A DNA stretch of 64,000 nucleotides from Solanum dulcamara. Taxonomy: Eukaryota; Streptophyta; Magnoliopsida; Solanales; Solanaceae. Made by a program: the position numbers and the translations under genes. The notes under the pieces were generated by a model that ran no database searches, was not told the origin of the DNA, and worked only from the letters and a program-made list of their open reading frames with translations. Shown one piece after another: positions 25,401-35,403 of the stretch. Location of the stretch: assembly GCF_947179165.1 (NCBI RefSeq), contig NC_077243.1, forward strand, positions 5,698,001-5,762,000. Reading direction: 5' to 3'. Each line of letters begins with the position of its first letter. The stretch's first letter is position 1.

Positions 25401-25620
25401 ATTAGAGATTTGGTATCTGTGCAAAAAGATTTGGTTGTAATTTCTGGATTGTTTTTTTTCTTTTTCAAAAAAAATCTTAGGCCATACAGGCAGAGTTTTG
25501 AGCATTTAGCTGCTTATTGTTCTCTTTTTAGAATTTCGACACATCATTTTTGTTAAATTCTAATGAAGTATATTTTTTAGTTCAAATGTTATATCACGTA
25601 GCATCATTCACATTCTGTAG

Positions 25621-26012
25621 GTTCTATGAAGGGGACATATCATATCATTTTCAGAGAAGAAGCACATGGTAAAGATTTAGTATGGCTGTATAAACATTAC
25701 TTTTTTTGTATATTAATTGACTTCAATTGCTTATGTAATAATACATTCATCCTCCCTTAATTGCTGGTTCATGATATTCTAAGGTGATCTATGAAGATGG
25801 TGATCAGGAAACATTAAATCTAACAAAGGAACCCTGGGAACTAGTTGAAGAAGAAGACAATGCATCAGATCCTGTGGGTTTGTGCCAGGCTTTTCTTTTC
25901 CATTCTCTTCTCTACTCGTCTGTTCTGTACTTGTCTTTCTTTGCATGACTTATTGGATGGATGTATTTCAGATACAAGAGATTGTTCCTGGTCCAAGTGA
26001 TTTGTCTGACAT
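25621..26012 (+). pseudogene. PDS5-type Tudor exons, decayed
   Basis: Three exon-like blocks with splice sites. 25621-25668 (FYEGDIS, then AGAAGAAGCACATG) matches gene 3 exon 9 but is 48 rather than 52 bases, so the frame is broken. 25784-25876 (VIYEDGDQETLNLTKEPWEL) matches the second half of the Tudor domain. 25972-26012 encodes IQEIVPGPSDLSDM. These are parts of a PDS5-like gene separated from any HEAT exons, though they lie 1.3 kb downstream of the broken exon 1. Confidence 0.65.
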
Positions 26013-27076
26013 GTAAGCTTCATTCACCTAGCTTCTCATTCATGGCAAGTAATTTGATGATTTAGAATGCTGCTTGTAAAGTTTACATGATGAATGATTG
26101 TTTCTCTGCTTCCTGTTGTTTCTAGATTAAGATAGTGAGTAACAAATTTCAATTGAGGGTGCAGCCTTTACAGTTGGCATCTCATTTGTCACAATTATGT
26201 CTGATTGAGAGTGAAATATTAGCATCAGAATTAGAACTTAATTGTGACATGCTGGATAGCTGTAGATACTAGAAAGAATCACCTTCATTTAGCTTTTCCT
26301 GTCTGGTGTCTCTTTCTTTCGGTGCATCGAATCTAATCCCTACTATCCAATTTTAATCTCATTCTCTCACAGACATGCATATACGACAAGTCTCTTACTG
26401 AAAATGTCACCCCTTCTATTTCTTTTCTTTATTGGGGGCATTTGGTAAAACTTGTCGATAGATTAGGTGTCCAAACTTTAATACTTTTCATTCCCTTTTT
26501 CACTAGTTTGCTTTTCTTGCTGTGCTATTTGGTGTCCGCATTTTCAGATAAGCTACCCTTACACATTTGTCTTCACCTTTTGTTGGAAGTTTATGTTATA
26601 TGCATTTAATATTAAATGTTAAATGCATGGATCAGAAAAGTGATACTTGTATCCAATCAGATATTATGCAAAACCTTCTTGGAAAGGTTGATTCTTAAGT
26701 GATTCATCCATGACTGAAAGTATTCTAGCAAGCTTCCCATCTAAAAATGATGCCCTAAAACTCCAACCTATTATATTAGAGCCTAAAGCTTGTTACTTAT
26801 CGGATCATATAAAACCTTTTTTTTAATCCTCCCTTTCAATAAAATGCGACATAGTATCTTATCCTAAAGGTCATAAGAAAACATAGTACTTCTAGTGACT
26901 TTGTTTTTGCATTACGCTAAGTGTCCCAGTAGCCTGCTGATGCATTAAAAAGATTTACGGAAATCTGCACCACTGTACAATTAACATGGGATGCAATCAG
27001 CAAACATGTTAAACACACACCGAAATTGCATTGATATTCTTCTTTTACTGGATTTTATTCCAGAAGTTCATTCTTC
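26013..27076. other. spacer, nothing recognised
   Basis: AT-rich sequence with no convincing exon, RNA gene or repeat on either strand. Confidence 0.4.
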
Positions 27077-27170
27077 TCTCCTTGCTACACGTCCAGGTTC
27101 ATTGTTGTTCTTGCTGCTGTTGGAAGATGTCTCACTCTAAAAGAATGTGATGATGGACCTCCATCCATAA
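27077..27170 (-). pseudogene. fragment of the inverted-repeat coding exon
   Basis: The tract CTCTCCTTGCTACACGTCCA and what follows repeat part of the Ser/Asn-rich exon found in the inverted repeat. It abuts the outer end of the left arm. Broken, minus orientation. Confidence 0.55.
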
Positions 27171-28545
27171 AAACATCATTTTTTAGATGTAAAAGTAATC
27201 ATTTGAAGAGCTATAAAAATATAAAAAGTACTAAATGTTTCTCTCTTACTATTACGATGAGATTGTTCCAATTTTACAACTGTATTATAGAGAATATCAT
27301 TTCTTAGATTCTTTTCTGCAGAATTAATTTCCTATAAATCTTAAACTCATCATAAAGTTTAAAATTTAGTCTAATGCACAAAATATCAAATATTCAATAG
27401 CTTAAACTGTCTCCCCCCAACCACATCTCCTTTTTTTTGTTTTTGTTAAACTGTTCTAGGCTGCTTGCATGTGTTTATCAACTATACTTGTTGAGAGTTG
27501 AAATATCAAGGATCTAGAAAGGCATAAAACATAGGTACTTCATAAGCTTCATCGTTCGTTTCTCCTCCCTCCTTGTTATACGTCCAAGTTCATTGCTACT
27601 GTTGTTGTTGCTGGTGGAAGATGTTGTCGCTCTACAAGAATGTGATGGACCTTCATCTATACGCTCAGCCTTCAGCCTCTTAGCAGCCTGATCTGGGGAT
27701 GGCTCACTTGGAGATTTGGATTTGTTATTATCAGGAGCTAGTTGAGTTTCTTTGGCTGCAACATCGTCACTCCCTCTAACAAGAAACCAAGCAATGTCGA
27801 TACACAGATTTCAGAGAAATCACATAATTGGATGTGTGCAATACACTATTCGTAAGCAAATTGCTTTCAGAATGTGGTTGGGAGTTAAAACTTATATTGC
27901 ACGCATTTTATTTCTCTGAAATTTGTATATTAGCATTGCTTCACAGGGTTTCTTGTTAAAGGGAGCGACGGTGCTGCAGCCAAAGAAACTCAATTAGCTC
28001 CTAATAATAACAAATCCAAATCTCCCAGTGAGCCATCCCCAGATCAGGATGCTTAGAGGTTAAAGGCTGAGCGTACGGATGAAGGTCCATCACATTCTTG
28101 TAGAGCGGCAACATCTTCCAGTACCAGCAACAACATCAGCGATGAACCTGAACGTGTAGCAAGGAGGGAGGAGAAACGAACGAAGAAGCTTATGAAGTAC
28201 CTCTATTTTATGCCTTTCTAGATCCTTGCTATTTCAACTCTCAACAAGTATAGTTGATAAATGCAACCAACCTAGAACAATTTAACAAAAAAAAAAGAGA
28301 TGGTTTGGGAGGGGGGGAGTTTAAGCTATTGAATATTTGATATTTTGTGCAATAGACTAAATTTCAAACTTTATGATGAGTTTAAGATTTAGGAAAGGAA
28401 TTTTGCGGAAAAGAATCTAAGAGATGATTTTCTCTTTAATATAGTTGTAAAATTGGAACAACTTCATTGTAATATTAAGAGAGAAACATTTAGTACTTTT
28501 TATAGCTCTTCAAGTGATTACTTTTATATCTAAAAAATGATGTTT
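27171..28545. repeat. long inverted repeat, arms about 0.66 kb, loop about 45 bp
   Basis: The left arm (27171-27846) and right arm (27891-28545) are reverse complements with scattered mismatches and small indels. The outer ends are AAACATCATTTTTTAGATGT and its complement; the inner ends are near ATTGCACACATCC. Each arm carries the same exon: minus 27539-27777 on the left, plus about 27960-28193 on the right. The left copy is open through the compared stretch; the right copy has a TAG where the left encodes Lys. A transcript through it would fold into a long hairpin. Confidence 0.85.
27539..27777 (-). pseudogene. unidentified Ser/Asn-rich exon, left-arm copy
   Basis: Read on the minus strand it encodes AAKETQLAPDNNKSKSPSEP and, further on, RREEKRTMKLMK before a GT donor. 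I do not recognise the family. A low-complexity, basic, probably disordered segment, such as the linkers of PDS5 or Tudor proteins, would fit the Tudor exons nearby, but that is inference. Confidence 0.5.
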
Positions 28546-28690
28546 CTCCTTGCTACACATCGCTGTTGTTGGAAGATGTCGTTGCTCCACAAGAATGTGA
28601 TGGACATTCATCATTTTACATAAATTGTTAATGTGCAGGCGCCTTGGTTGCGTTATTGATTCATATCGCCATATAAGGAAAAAGAAGAAG
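27960..28690 (+). pseudogene. unidentified two-exon fragment, right-arm copy and following exon
   Basis: The exon at about 27960-28193 ends EEKRTKKLMK with a GT donor in phase 2. It joins in frame to 28639-28690, encoding RLGCVIDSYRHIRKKKK, which has good acceptor and donor sites. A TAG in the first exon (after PSPDQDA) breaks it. The second exon lies outside the inverted repeat, so the right copy probably keeps the original gene context. Confidence 0.5.
28546..28618 (-). pseudogene. second outer fragment of the inverted-repeat exon
   Basis: CTCCTTGCTACACATCGCTG through AAGAATGTGATGGAC repeats the fragment at 27077-27170 in the same orientation, so short direct repeats of the exon bracket the hairpin. 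Confidence 0.55.
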
Positions 28691-30851
28691 GTGAGAGTAC
28701 TTGTTCTTTCCTTACGAAGTCATTCCCATGAAGTGTTTGATTAAATGTTTCTTAAGGTTAATGTGAGTTTAATTGGAACGAGTAAGCTCCCATTTACTTA
28801 TCGTGAGTCTAGCCACGTGACCCAGCCATAATGTCCCACTTCTCCAGACAAATGCGATGCTTAATTTTGGATGCGGTCAATGCTCTTCAGTAGTGTTCCT
28901 TGAAATACCACATATATCAGCTCCAACCACTGGAGTTCTACACAATCCAAAGTTTAAGATAGTAGGAATGGAGTATGCCAAATTGTTCCAGGTAGCACCA
29001 TTGTCTCCGGTCCAATGTGACGTGTATTTGTCAGAGTCGAGAAAAGTTGAGCTTGCAATAATAAATGGCCTTTTTCCATTGTTGTCAACTAGCTAATGTT
29101 AAATAGTGCTTCAGTGATTTTAAATTCTAAAGTATTGTAACATAATTGTACAAAATGTGTAGCTGCTATGACGATGATAAAGTTAAAATGTTGAAACTGT
29201 AATGCAAACTCTGATAAATGGTAATCGTATAAAGGGTTACTAATCTTGTTTTAATGAGGCATAACATAGTAACTATACAGAGGGTTACGAGTAACCTTGG
29301 TTACTAATTGCCACAACTTGGCATAATTAATAAAAGTTCAATCGACTGAAACAACTTAAAGAAAGTGAAAAGAATGAATTAAGCTATAAGTTTTAGCTGA
29401 TTGTTTCCTGCTTCATTGTTGTGACATGTTTCCTCTCTTATCCCTTCATTACCCTCATGTTTTTATTCAAGGTCTCCTTCTAACTTTAGTGAGGAGAATG
29501 TTGAGACTCACTGAGTACCGCTAGTGGTGTACTGATGTTCTCTTTGTGAAACCTACATTGTATGTCAATGTAGACACAGGTGTCATATATGAGCAAATTA
29601 CGGGATAGGTTGCTTTATTCAAGAAGTTGATTTGGTGAGCTCCGCCATTGACCGTGGAGCTTCTTCTCTTTCAGTTAGACAATTGTAATCATTTATCCAA
29701 TATTTGTTTTGGGGATTAGCCATGAAATCTATGTCTTGTGCTTTCCTCTTGGCACTTCAGTAGAGGCTTCATAAACATATTTTTAGTTGGGTTATGGTTG
29801 AATACTTTACTTTGGATTATTTTAAGTACATTTTAGTATTTATAGATTTTGATCCTTATTTGAATTATTTTAAGAATTGTTGAATTGAAGTTTCTAACAA
29901 AGAGATTAGTTTGTTTTTTTATGTGCAAGTGGGGTATGTTATATGAGGATACAGGTTAGAACAGTCAAGTAAGGCACCGGGTGCAGGTCACGGCTTTATT
30001 TAGAAAACGGATCGTGTCAAGTGCTGCCCTTGTATGGTAGCCAAGAGATGTAAAAGAATGCCTAAATTTTCACACTTCCCCTGTTCCTCATTCCTTGGCT
30101 GCTTGATCCCCAAATAACATTCCATTTGTAGGTGATTCCTGGATCTTTATGCATGGAATATCCCGGATCCCCAAATTGCTCGGTTAGTTGATAGTGCCAT
30201 TAATGCATTCCACAGTCTACTGCATTTTTCTGTGTGGAGTTCATGTGCCTTTTTTTACTAATAAAGTTGAACGCATGCCATGTTGCTGAGCGGTACAATT
30301 GGATGAATCTTTATTTTCATAAATCATTAGACTTCCTTGGGGAAGTCGTCATTACCTTTCAAATGCATCAATATGTTCCTGTAACAAGGCTGCCTTTCAT
30401 CATGCATATCCAACAAGATTTACCTTCAATTTCTTCAACCCTCTATTTTGGAAAAGCATCCAACTTTTTCATCTTTAGCGACATCAGTGAAATCATGGGA
30501 GAATGCTTGTGGTTGTGGCTGTTGCTGTCAAATGTATTAGTATCTTACCATCTGATTAGACTATTGTTCATCACTTGATATTCAAACTGTTGTCCCTCCT
30601 TTTGTAGTTTTTTTTTTGGAAAATTTTCGCATATAGCAACTCAGAAGTACCTTAATTATGTTCCTCCTTTTGTAATTTTTTTTCAGGGTTAGGCTGGGGG
30701 GTTGTAAACAGGCCCCAATTTTGTAGTTTTCTTTATGCTGCAGGATTAATGAAGTGGTTGATCTTTAATCTTTTGAGTTCAAGTAAGAGAGCTGATACTA
30801 AGTAAACCATGGAGCGAGTTCACATTGCTACTAAATAATGTTGAATTCTTC
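28691..30851. other. spacer, no convincing gene
   Basis: Several open frames of 80-115 codons exist (for example 28857-29096 and 30234-30578), but none shows a recognisable domain, splice context or homologue in this window. Confidence 0.4.
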
Positions 30852-31316
30852 TTATGGCAAATTTATGGAAAAGAAGCAGAAAAGCTTATATATGTAATGT
30901 CCAGGCAGAGGCAGAATAAGTCCCGCATCTTCTCCTGAATCTTTGCCCTTGTAATACAAAATAACACAAGTAATCTTTCTTTTCTGCAGATTCTCCACCA
31001 TCTGGATCACTCCCCTCGTGGTTAGCCAAGTGAAAAAATACACCTCTCTGTACTCTAGGAATTCATACGGAATATTATACTCCTCCCAATTTAGAAGCTT
31101 CTCATAATATGACTTCACTGAAAACCATGGCTCTGCACATCTCCATACACCATGGCTATCCATAGTAGTTTTTTGTTGGTTAAGCATACAATCAAGTTTT
31201 GAAATTCTTCGAACTTCCTCTTGCAAATTTCTTCTAAGCCTCAAATCCCAGTGCACTTCTCCCCCTTGTATACTCCATAACCATTGAATCAACATCTCTT
31301 TTTTGTTTTTGGGCAA
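30852..31316 (-). pseudogene. LINE ORF2 fragment (zf-RVT region)
   Basis: The minus strand encodes DLRLRRNLQEE, WFSVKSYYEKLL and FFTWLTTRGVIQMVENLQKR, the usual run of motifs between reverse transcriptase and RNase H in plant LINEs. No tail or target-site duplication was found. A second short open stretch (31613-31819, EWSCALIGYVIGG) may be another decayed piece. Confidence 0.55.
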
Positions 31317-31590
31317 GAAGCTCTAATACATGTTAGGAAATGTGATTCTCAAGATGTTGTTTTCACACCTCCTATGTTTTTAAAACTCTCTCAAGTTTTG
31401 AAATTCTTCAAACTTCCTCTTGCAAATTTCTTCTAAGCCTCAAATCCCAGTGCACTTCTCCCCCTTGTATACTCCATAACCATTGAATCAACATCTCTTT
31501 TTTGATTTTGGGCAAGAAGCTCTAATACATGTTAGGAAATGTGATTCTCAAGATGTTGTTTTCACACCACCTATGTTTTTAAAACTCTCT
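31193..31590. repeat. 199-bp tandem direct duplication
   Basis: 31193-31391 and 31392-31590 are almost identical; I see about four differences. The first unit covers the start of the LINE fragment, so the duplication is younger than that insertion. Confidence 0.85.
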
Positions 31591-31819
31591 CAAGTAACCT
31601 CTTATCACTATTTTATCCATCATCCTGCTCAATACGTTCATCTCTGATATGAATAACATAGGGGATAATCAAAGATTTATCATCACTAGATTCAAAATTG
31701 AATATGAGGGCACCTCCAATAACATATCCAATTAGGGCACAACTCCATTCTGTGGATGGTTCATTCACTTCAACTGGGTTGAGCTTCACCACTTTCTGTT
31801 CATCCCTAACATGCTTCAA

Positions 31820-32739
31820 GATCTTTTAAGTATCAGTATAAGTATAATGTAGTATCATTATGGAGGTTCCTAGAATTTCTTTTAAAGTTTGGTAATCAAT
31901 ATTTTCAAAGTTTGGTCTATAAAATAAATCAAACTTCAGTACGTTTAATTTCAATAGGACAATTTGATAATACTGTATCGAAGGGAAAAAAAAGTTGACA
32001 ATACATGCTCATAATTTATCCACATTTGATATGTTAGCTTTTAGAGAAATCACTTCACTCTCAAGTCCTAACATTATGAATTTAGCATCATTGCCCACTG
32101 ATCAATCAAGATATCCAAATCACTATTAATGTTAACCATATATATGAATTATGACAATACAATTCATACCCATAATCACTATTAATGTTAACCATATATA
32201 TGAATTATGATAATACAATTCATACCCATAAGCTTAAGCACATGCTTGAAAAGTCACCTAGTAATTGAATTTAGGTATAATTACATAGTTTGATATGTTT
32301 GTTTGGCCAAGTAATTACTTGATTGATAGAGAATTGAGTGTAATTGGGAGGAGTAATTACATTCTCCAATACTCATGAGTTCGAGAATTGAACATAAATG
32401 TTACTTTTTTCAAATATCCTTTGGTATGCCAAGTTCGGTATTTGATAATTCATAATGGAAAGTAAATATCAAATTTTTAAAATTTGGTTCAATACAAAGT
32501 AGCCCCTCCTCCTTGGTTAGCAAAAAATGGTTAGCGGTTCAAGCAACTTTCTTTCAAATCCTCACCACCGATCGAGTAGAAAAAGAAAGGCCAGTGGTCA
32601 ACCGGTGGATTAAATCAAACTCCAATTCAATTTTTATGGCCGCCAGAGATTGAAATGGGCACACATTACTTAACGTGCCCCAGAGTGAACTACTAAAATA
32701 TTACCTTAACGCGAATTTAAAGAAGAGGAAGTTTTCCAT
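31820..32739. other. AT-rich spacer with a 56-bp tandem duplication
   Basis: No gene is seen. 32119-32230 holds two copies of a 56-bp unit containing ACTATTAATGTTAACCATAT. Confidence 0.5.
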
Positions 32740-33733
32740 ATAAAAAACTGGTGCTTCCGAAAGTCGTCCTCATCTATTGATCTTCCTATCAGTTACGCAC
32801 CAAATCGTTCATATGTACTAATTGCTAGGGTTCAAGATACCTCAATATGGCGGCAGTTTCCATCAATAAGGTAACTCACGAGGATTATTTCTATTATTAT
32901 GTGACTGGTTCTCCGGTATTATCACATTTGTCAAAGGTCAAGCTTCCTCTTAGGTTTGTATATGTGCTTTAGTAAGGACTTTACCGTTGAAAGTGCCATT
33001 ACAGGATATAGCAGTGAATGGCTCCAGCTTATATATTTAAGCTGAGGAAGATGGATGAATTGTCCTTGGTTTATATATAAATTGAAATGATAAATTAACC
33101 AACCTATAACTTTTGGTTAAATATTGCATGATACCATGTCCATACACAATATTGAGCTGATATCATTTATGTAAAGGTGACGTACTCATGCTTTCCATTG
33201 ATTTTCTATGTCTAACTTCAGGAAAGGAATCCCTACGTTTCTGCTATGCATTTAAACAAGTGATCTAGAGTGTGTTATTCTATGCAATTTTCTGCAGTGG
33301 ACTTCTACAAGCATTTTGTGATTGTCTTTGGTACAGAAGGTTAAAGCTTTGCTCAGCTTAAGGTTTCCTTAATTGTCTTTGTAGGGTAAGGATTTAATAT
33401 GCTGAAAACTGTAGGAATTGTGATTAATATAACATAGAGTTCATTTAGTTACACCAATGATAGCTATCTATTTAGAACGGAATTGCGCATGCCGGACCAA
33501 ATCTGTGGAGATAAGTATGCTTATCGACCTTGTATAGCCGAGGGATGTAAAAATAAAAGTTAACTAGCTTTCTTCTTTCTTACCTTACTGAGTTCAGCAT
33601 ATTCCAGATTTGATATAAACACTCATTTGTCGTCTATTAGGTCTAACCTATTTGCTTAGCTCGCTGCCTTCATATTTCAGTATTGGATCTTATATGTTTG
33701 GACTAATCATTTCTAGTAATTTGCTGATTTCAG
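32740..33733. repeat. duplicate block, upstream part (unit C)
   Basis: Starting with CCATATAAAAAACTGGTGCT and GCTAGGGTTCAAGATAC, this tract is collinear with parts of 7200-9300 and with 9890-10725. It leads into the third PEARLI4-like remnant. Confidence 0.6.
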
Positions 33734-34120
33734 GGCCGATGATATGGCCTACGGACTCTCTGAACCAGATACGGAATGCTATGTCTATACTCAGTAGCTA
33801 CAAGATTAAAGTCGGCTCTGCATCTGTGTCTGATGCCATCTCTACAAAGTACAGTGATTTTACAGCCAACTGTATGTCTATTCAAGTGCAAAACCACAAG
33901 AGCTTAATTCCTTGCTCAAGGTCCTATGCAATACTGTTGAGTTGCTACAATAGTATGACCTTAAAGCCAATGCATAATACGATCTCGGATGCAGAGTCTT
34001 CCATTCTTGAGATATCGAGGAAGCATGGGATGATAACAACATGATCATTAAGTGGGCAACCGCTAAGGAGATGGAACACAGGCAACGCAAGACGCTACGT
34101 GGTCTTTCCACCTGTTCGTG
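33734..34120 (+). pseudogene. PEARLI4-like exon remnant, copy C
   Basis: After the acceptor GATTTCAG the frame is open for about 100 codons and includes SSYKIKVGSASVSDAISTKY and SDFTANC. The first lines up with [19 protein letters not shown] and the second with GDIAVNC of gene 1. As in copy B, the second half of the domain lies in another frame (LLKVLCNTVELLQ), so a frameshift is present. It is the best preserved of the three remnants. Confidence 0.55.
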
Positions 34121-35215
34121 ATAACTGTTTACAAGTAAAGCAACTTATGTGTACATATGCACGTGAGTAATATATTTGCTATCTTTATCAGTAAGTATAT
34201 TATATATGCATGTCTACTTTAAAAATAATTTTGTAGATTTATACATACTTCAAACTCAAAGCAATTGTTTTGGTTAAACCCATCTAACTAAATTTGTCTC
34301 TGAACAGGAGCCGAGGCTTTGTTCCTTGACCTTTTTATACCTTTTAATAGGGGGGACCCCCTCGGTTCTAGGAAGCGACAGAATTGATTTACTCAGTTTT
34401 TCCTTTCATGTTCACTTTTTAGAATAAAATCTTTAATTCACATACTCAGATTTTATTTCAATGGGCTGTAACAGTTTTGATGACAACCCGCTGCAAATGT
34501 ATTTCTATTTCTGATACCCAGAGATAGATTATAGTACAAAGTCTTGTTTTCTTCTTTAATTACATTTCCTATTATAAGTCCTGAAGTTGAGGGAGAATTA
34601 GTTTTGTAAGTGACTTACAATTTTTTTAAGTTTTATTGTCTTTCTATAAGAGATCTTCATTTTTAAACATAAAGAGATATGAAAAGGCCATTTTCTTCTA
34701 TTCAATTTGTAAGTAGCCAAGAGATCTCATTTCCTCTTTAAAAAAAAAGTTGATATAGTTACTGGCATAAACATTACTCTTCCCAGTTTCAAAATAAAAA
34801 CGAATGGTCTAAGACTGATTTATTGTTATCATAATCTTTATATTTCTGATGATCTTTGGGTGTGGCTGTATTCGTTCATAGCATAAGCACCCAAGAAAAA
34901 TAGGGAGGAAAGAAGGAATTAAACAACAAAAAGGGCAAAAAAGAAGTGAATCTGTTCAGATTACTGTAATCTAAGCAGAACATTTATTACTATACCCTTG
35001 GAAGCAAATTCGTTTTTTTGAAACCCAATTTTAAGAGGGAAAACGTGAAAATTTACACAGTAAAGACAACCTCAATCCTACTCACACTCTTTGAATTTTT
35101 TTCCTTAACTGCACAAAAAGTTAATTTGGTTTTGAAACGTTGATGATGTGGTTAGTGGGTTTTGAAAGACTCATTGACAGATATGCTCTGACTCTGCTGC
35201 ATGCGTTACATTTTT
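34121..35215. other. 5' flank of gene 2
   Basis: Collinear with 12131-12960. No separate gene is seen. Confidence 0.6.
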
Positions 35216-35222
35216 CATATAA
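35216..35222 (+). promoter_or_regulatory. probable TATA box of gene 2
   Basis: CATATAA and a downstream CT-rich patch, conserved with gene 1 and the partial duplicate. It lies about 185 bp before the ATG. Confidence 0.45.
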
Positions 35223-35403
35223 TCCCCCTTTTCTCTCTTTTACTTGTCCTTTGTATACTAGTACTGGCGTCAACTTTTAGGTCTTCTTGCACTTCCATTT
35301 TTCCCTCTGCTCTCTGGTGATTACTTTTGGGTTTTTGAAACTTAAAGCCTGGTTTCAAAATTGCCGTGCTCTTCTTGTTCTCTGTGTGCTGTGAGAAAAG
35401 GAA

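Noticed and set aside
30234..30578. 114-codon open frame
   Set aside because: Hydrophobic and low-information, without homology, splice context or codon pattern to support it.
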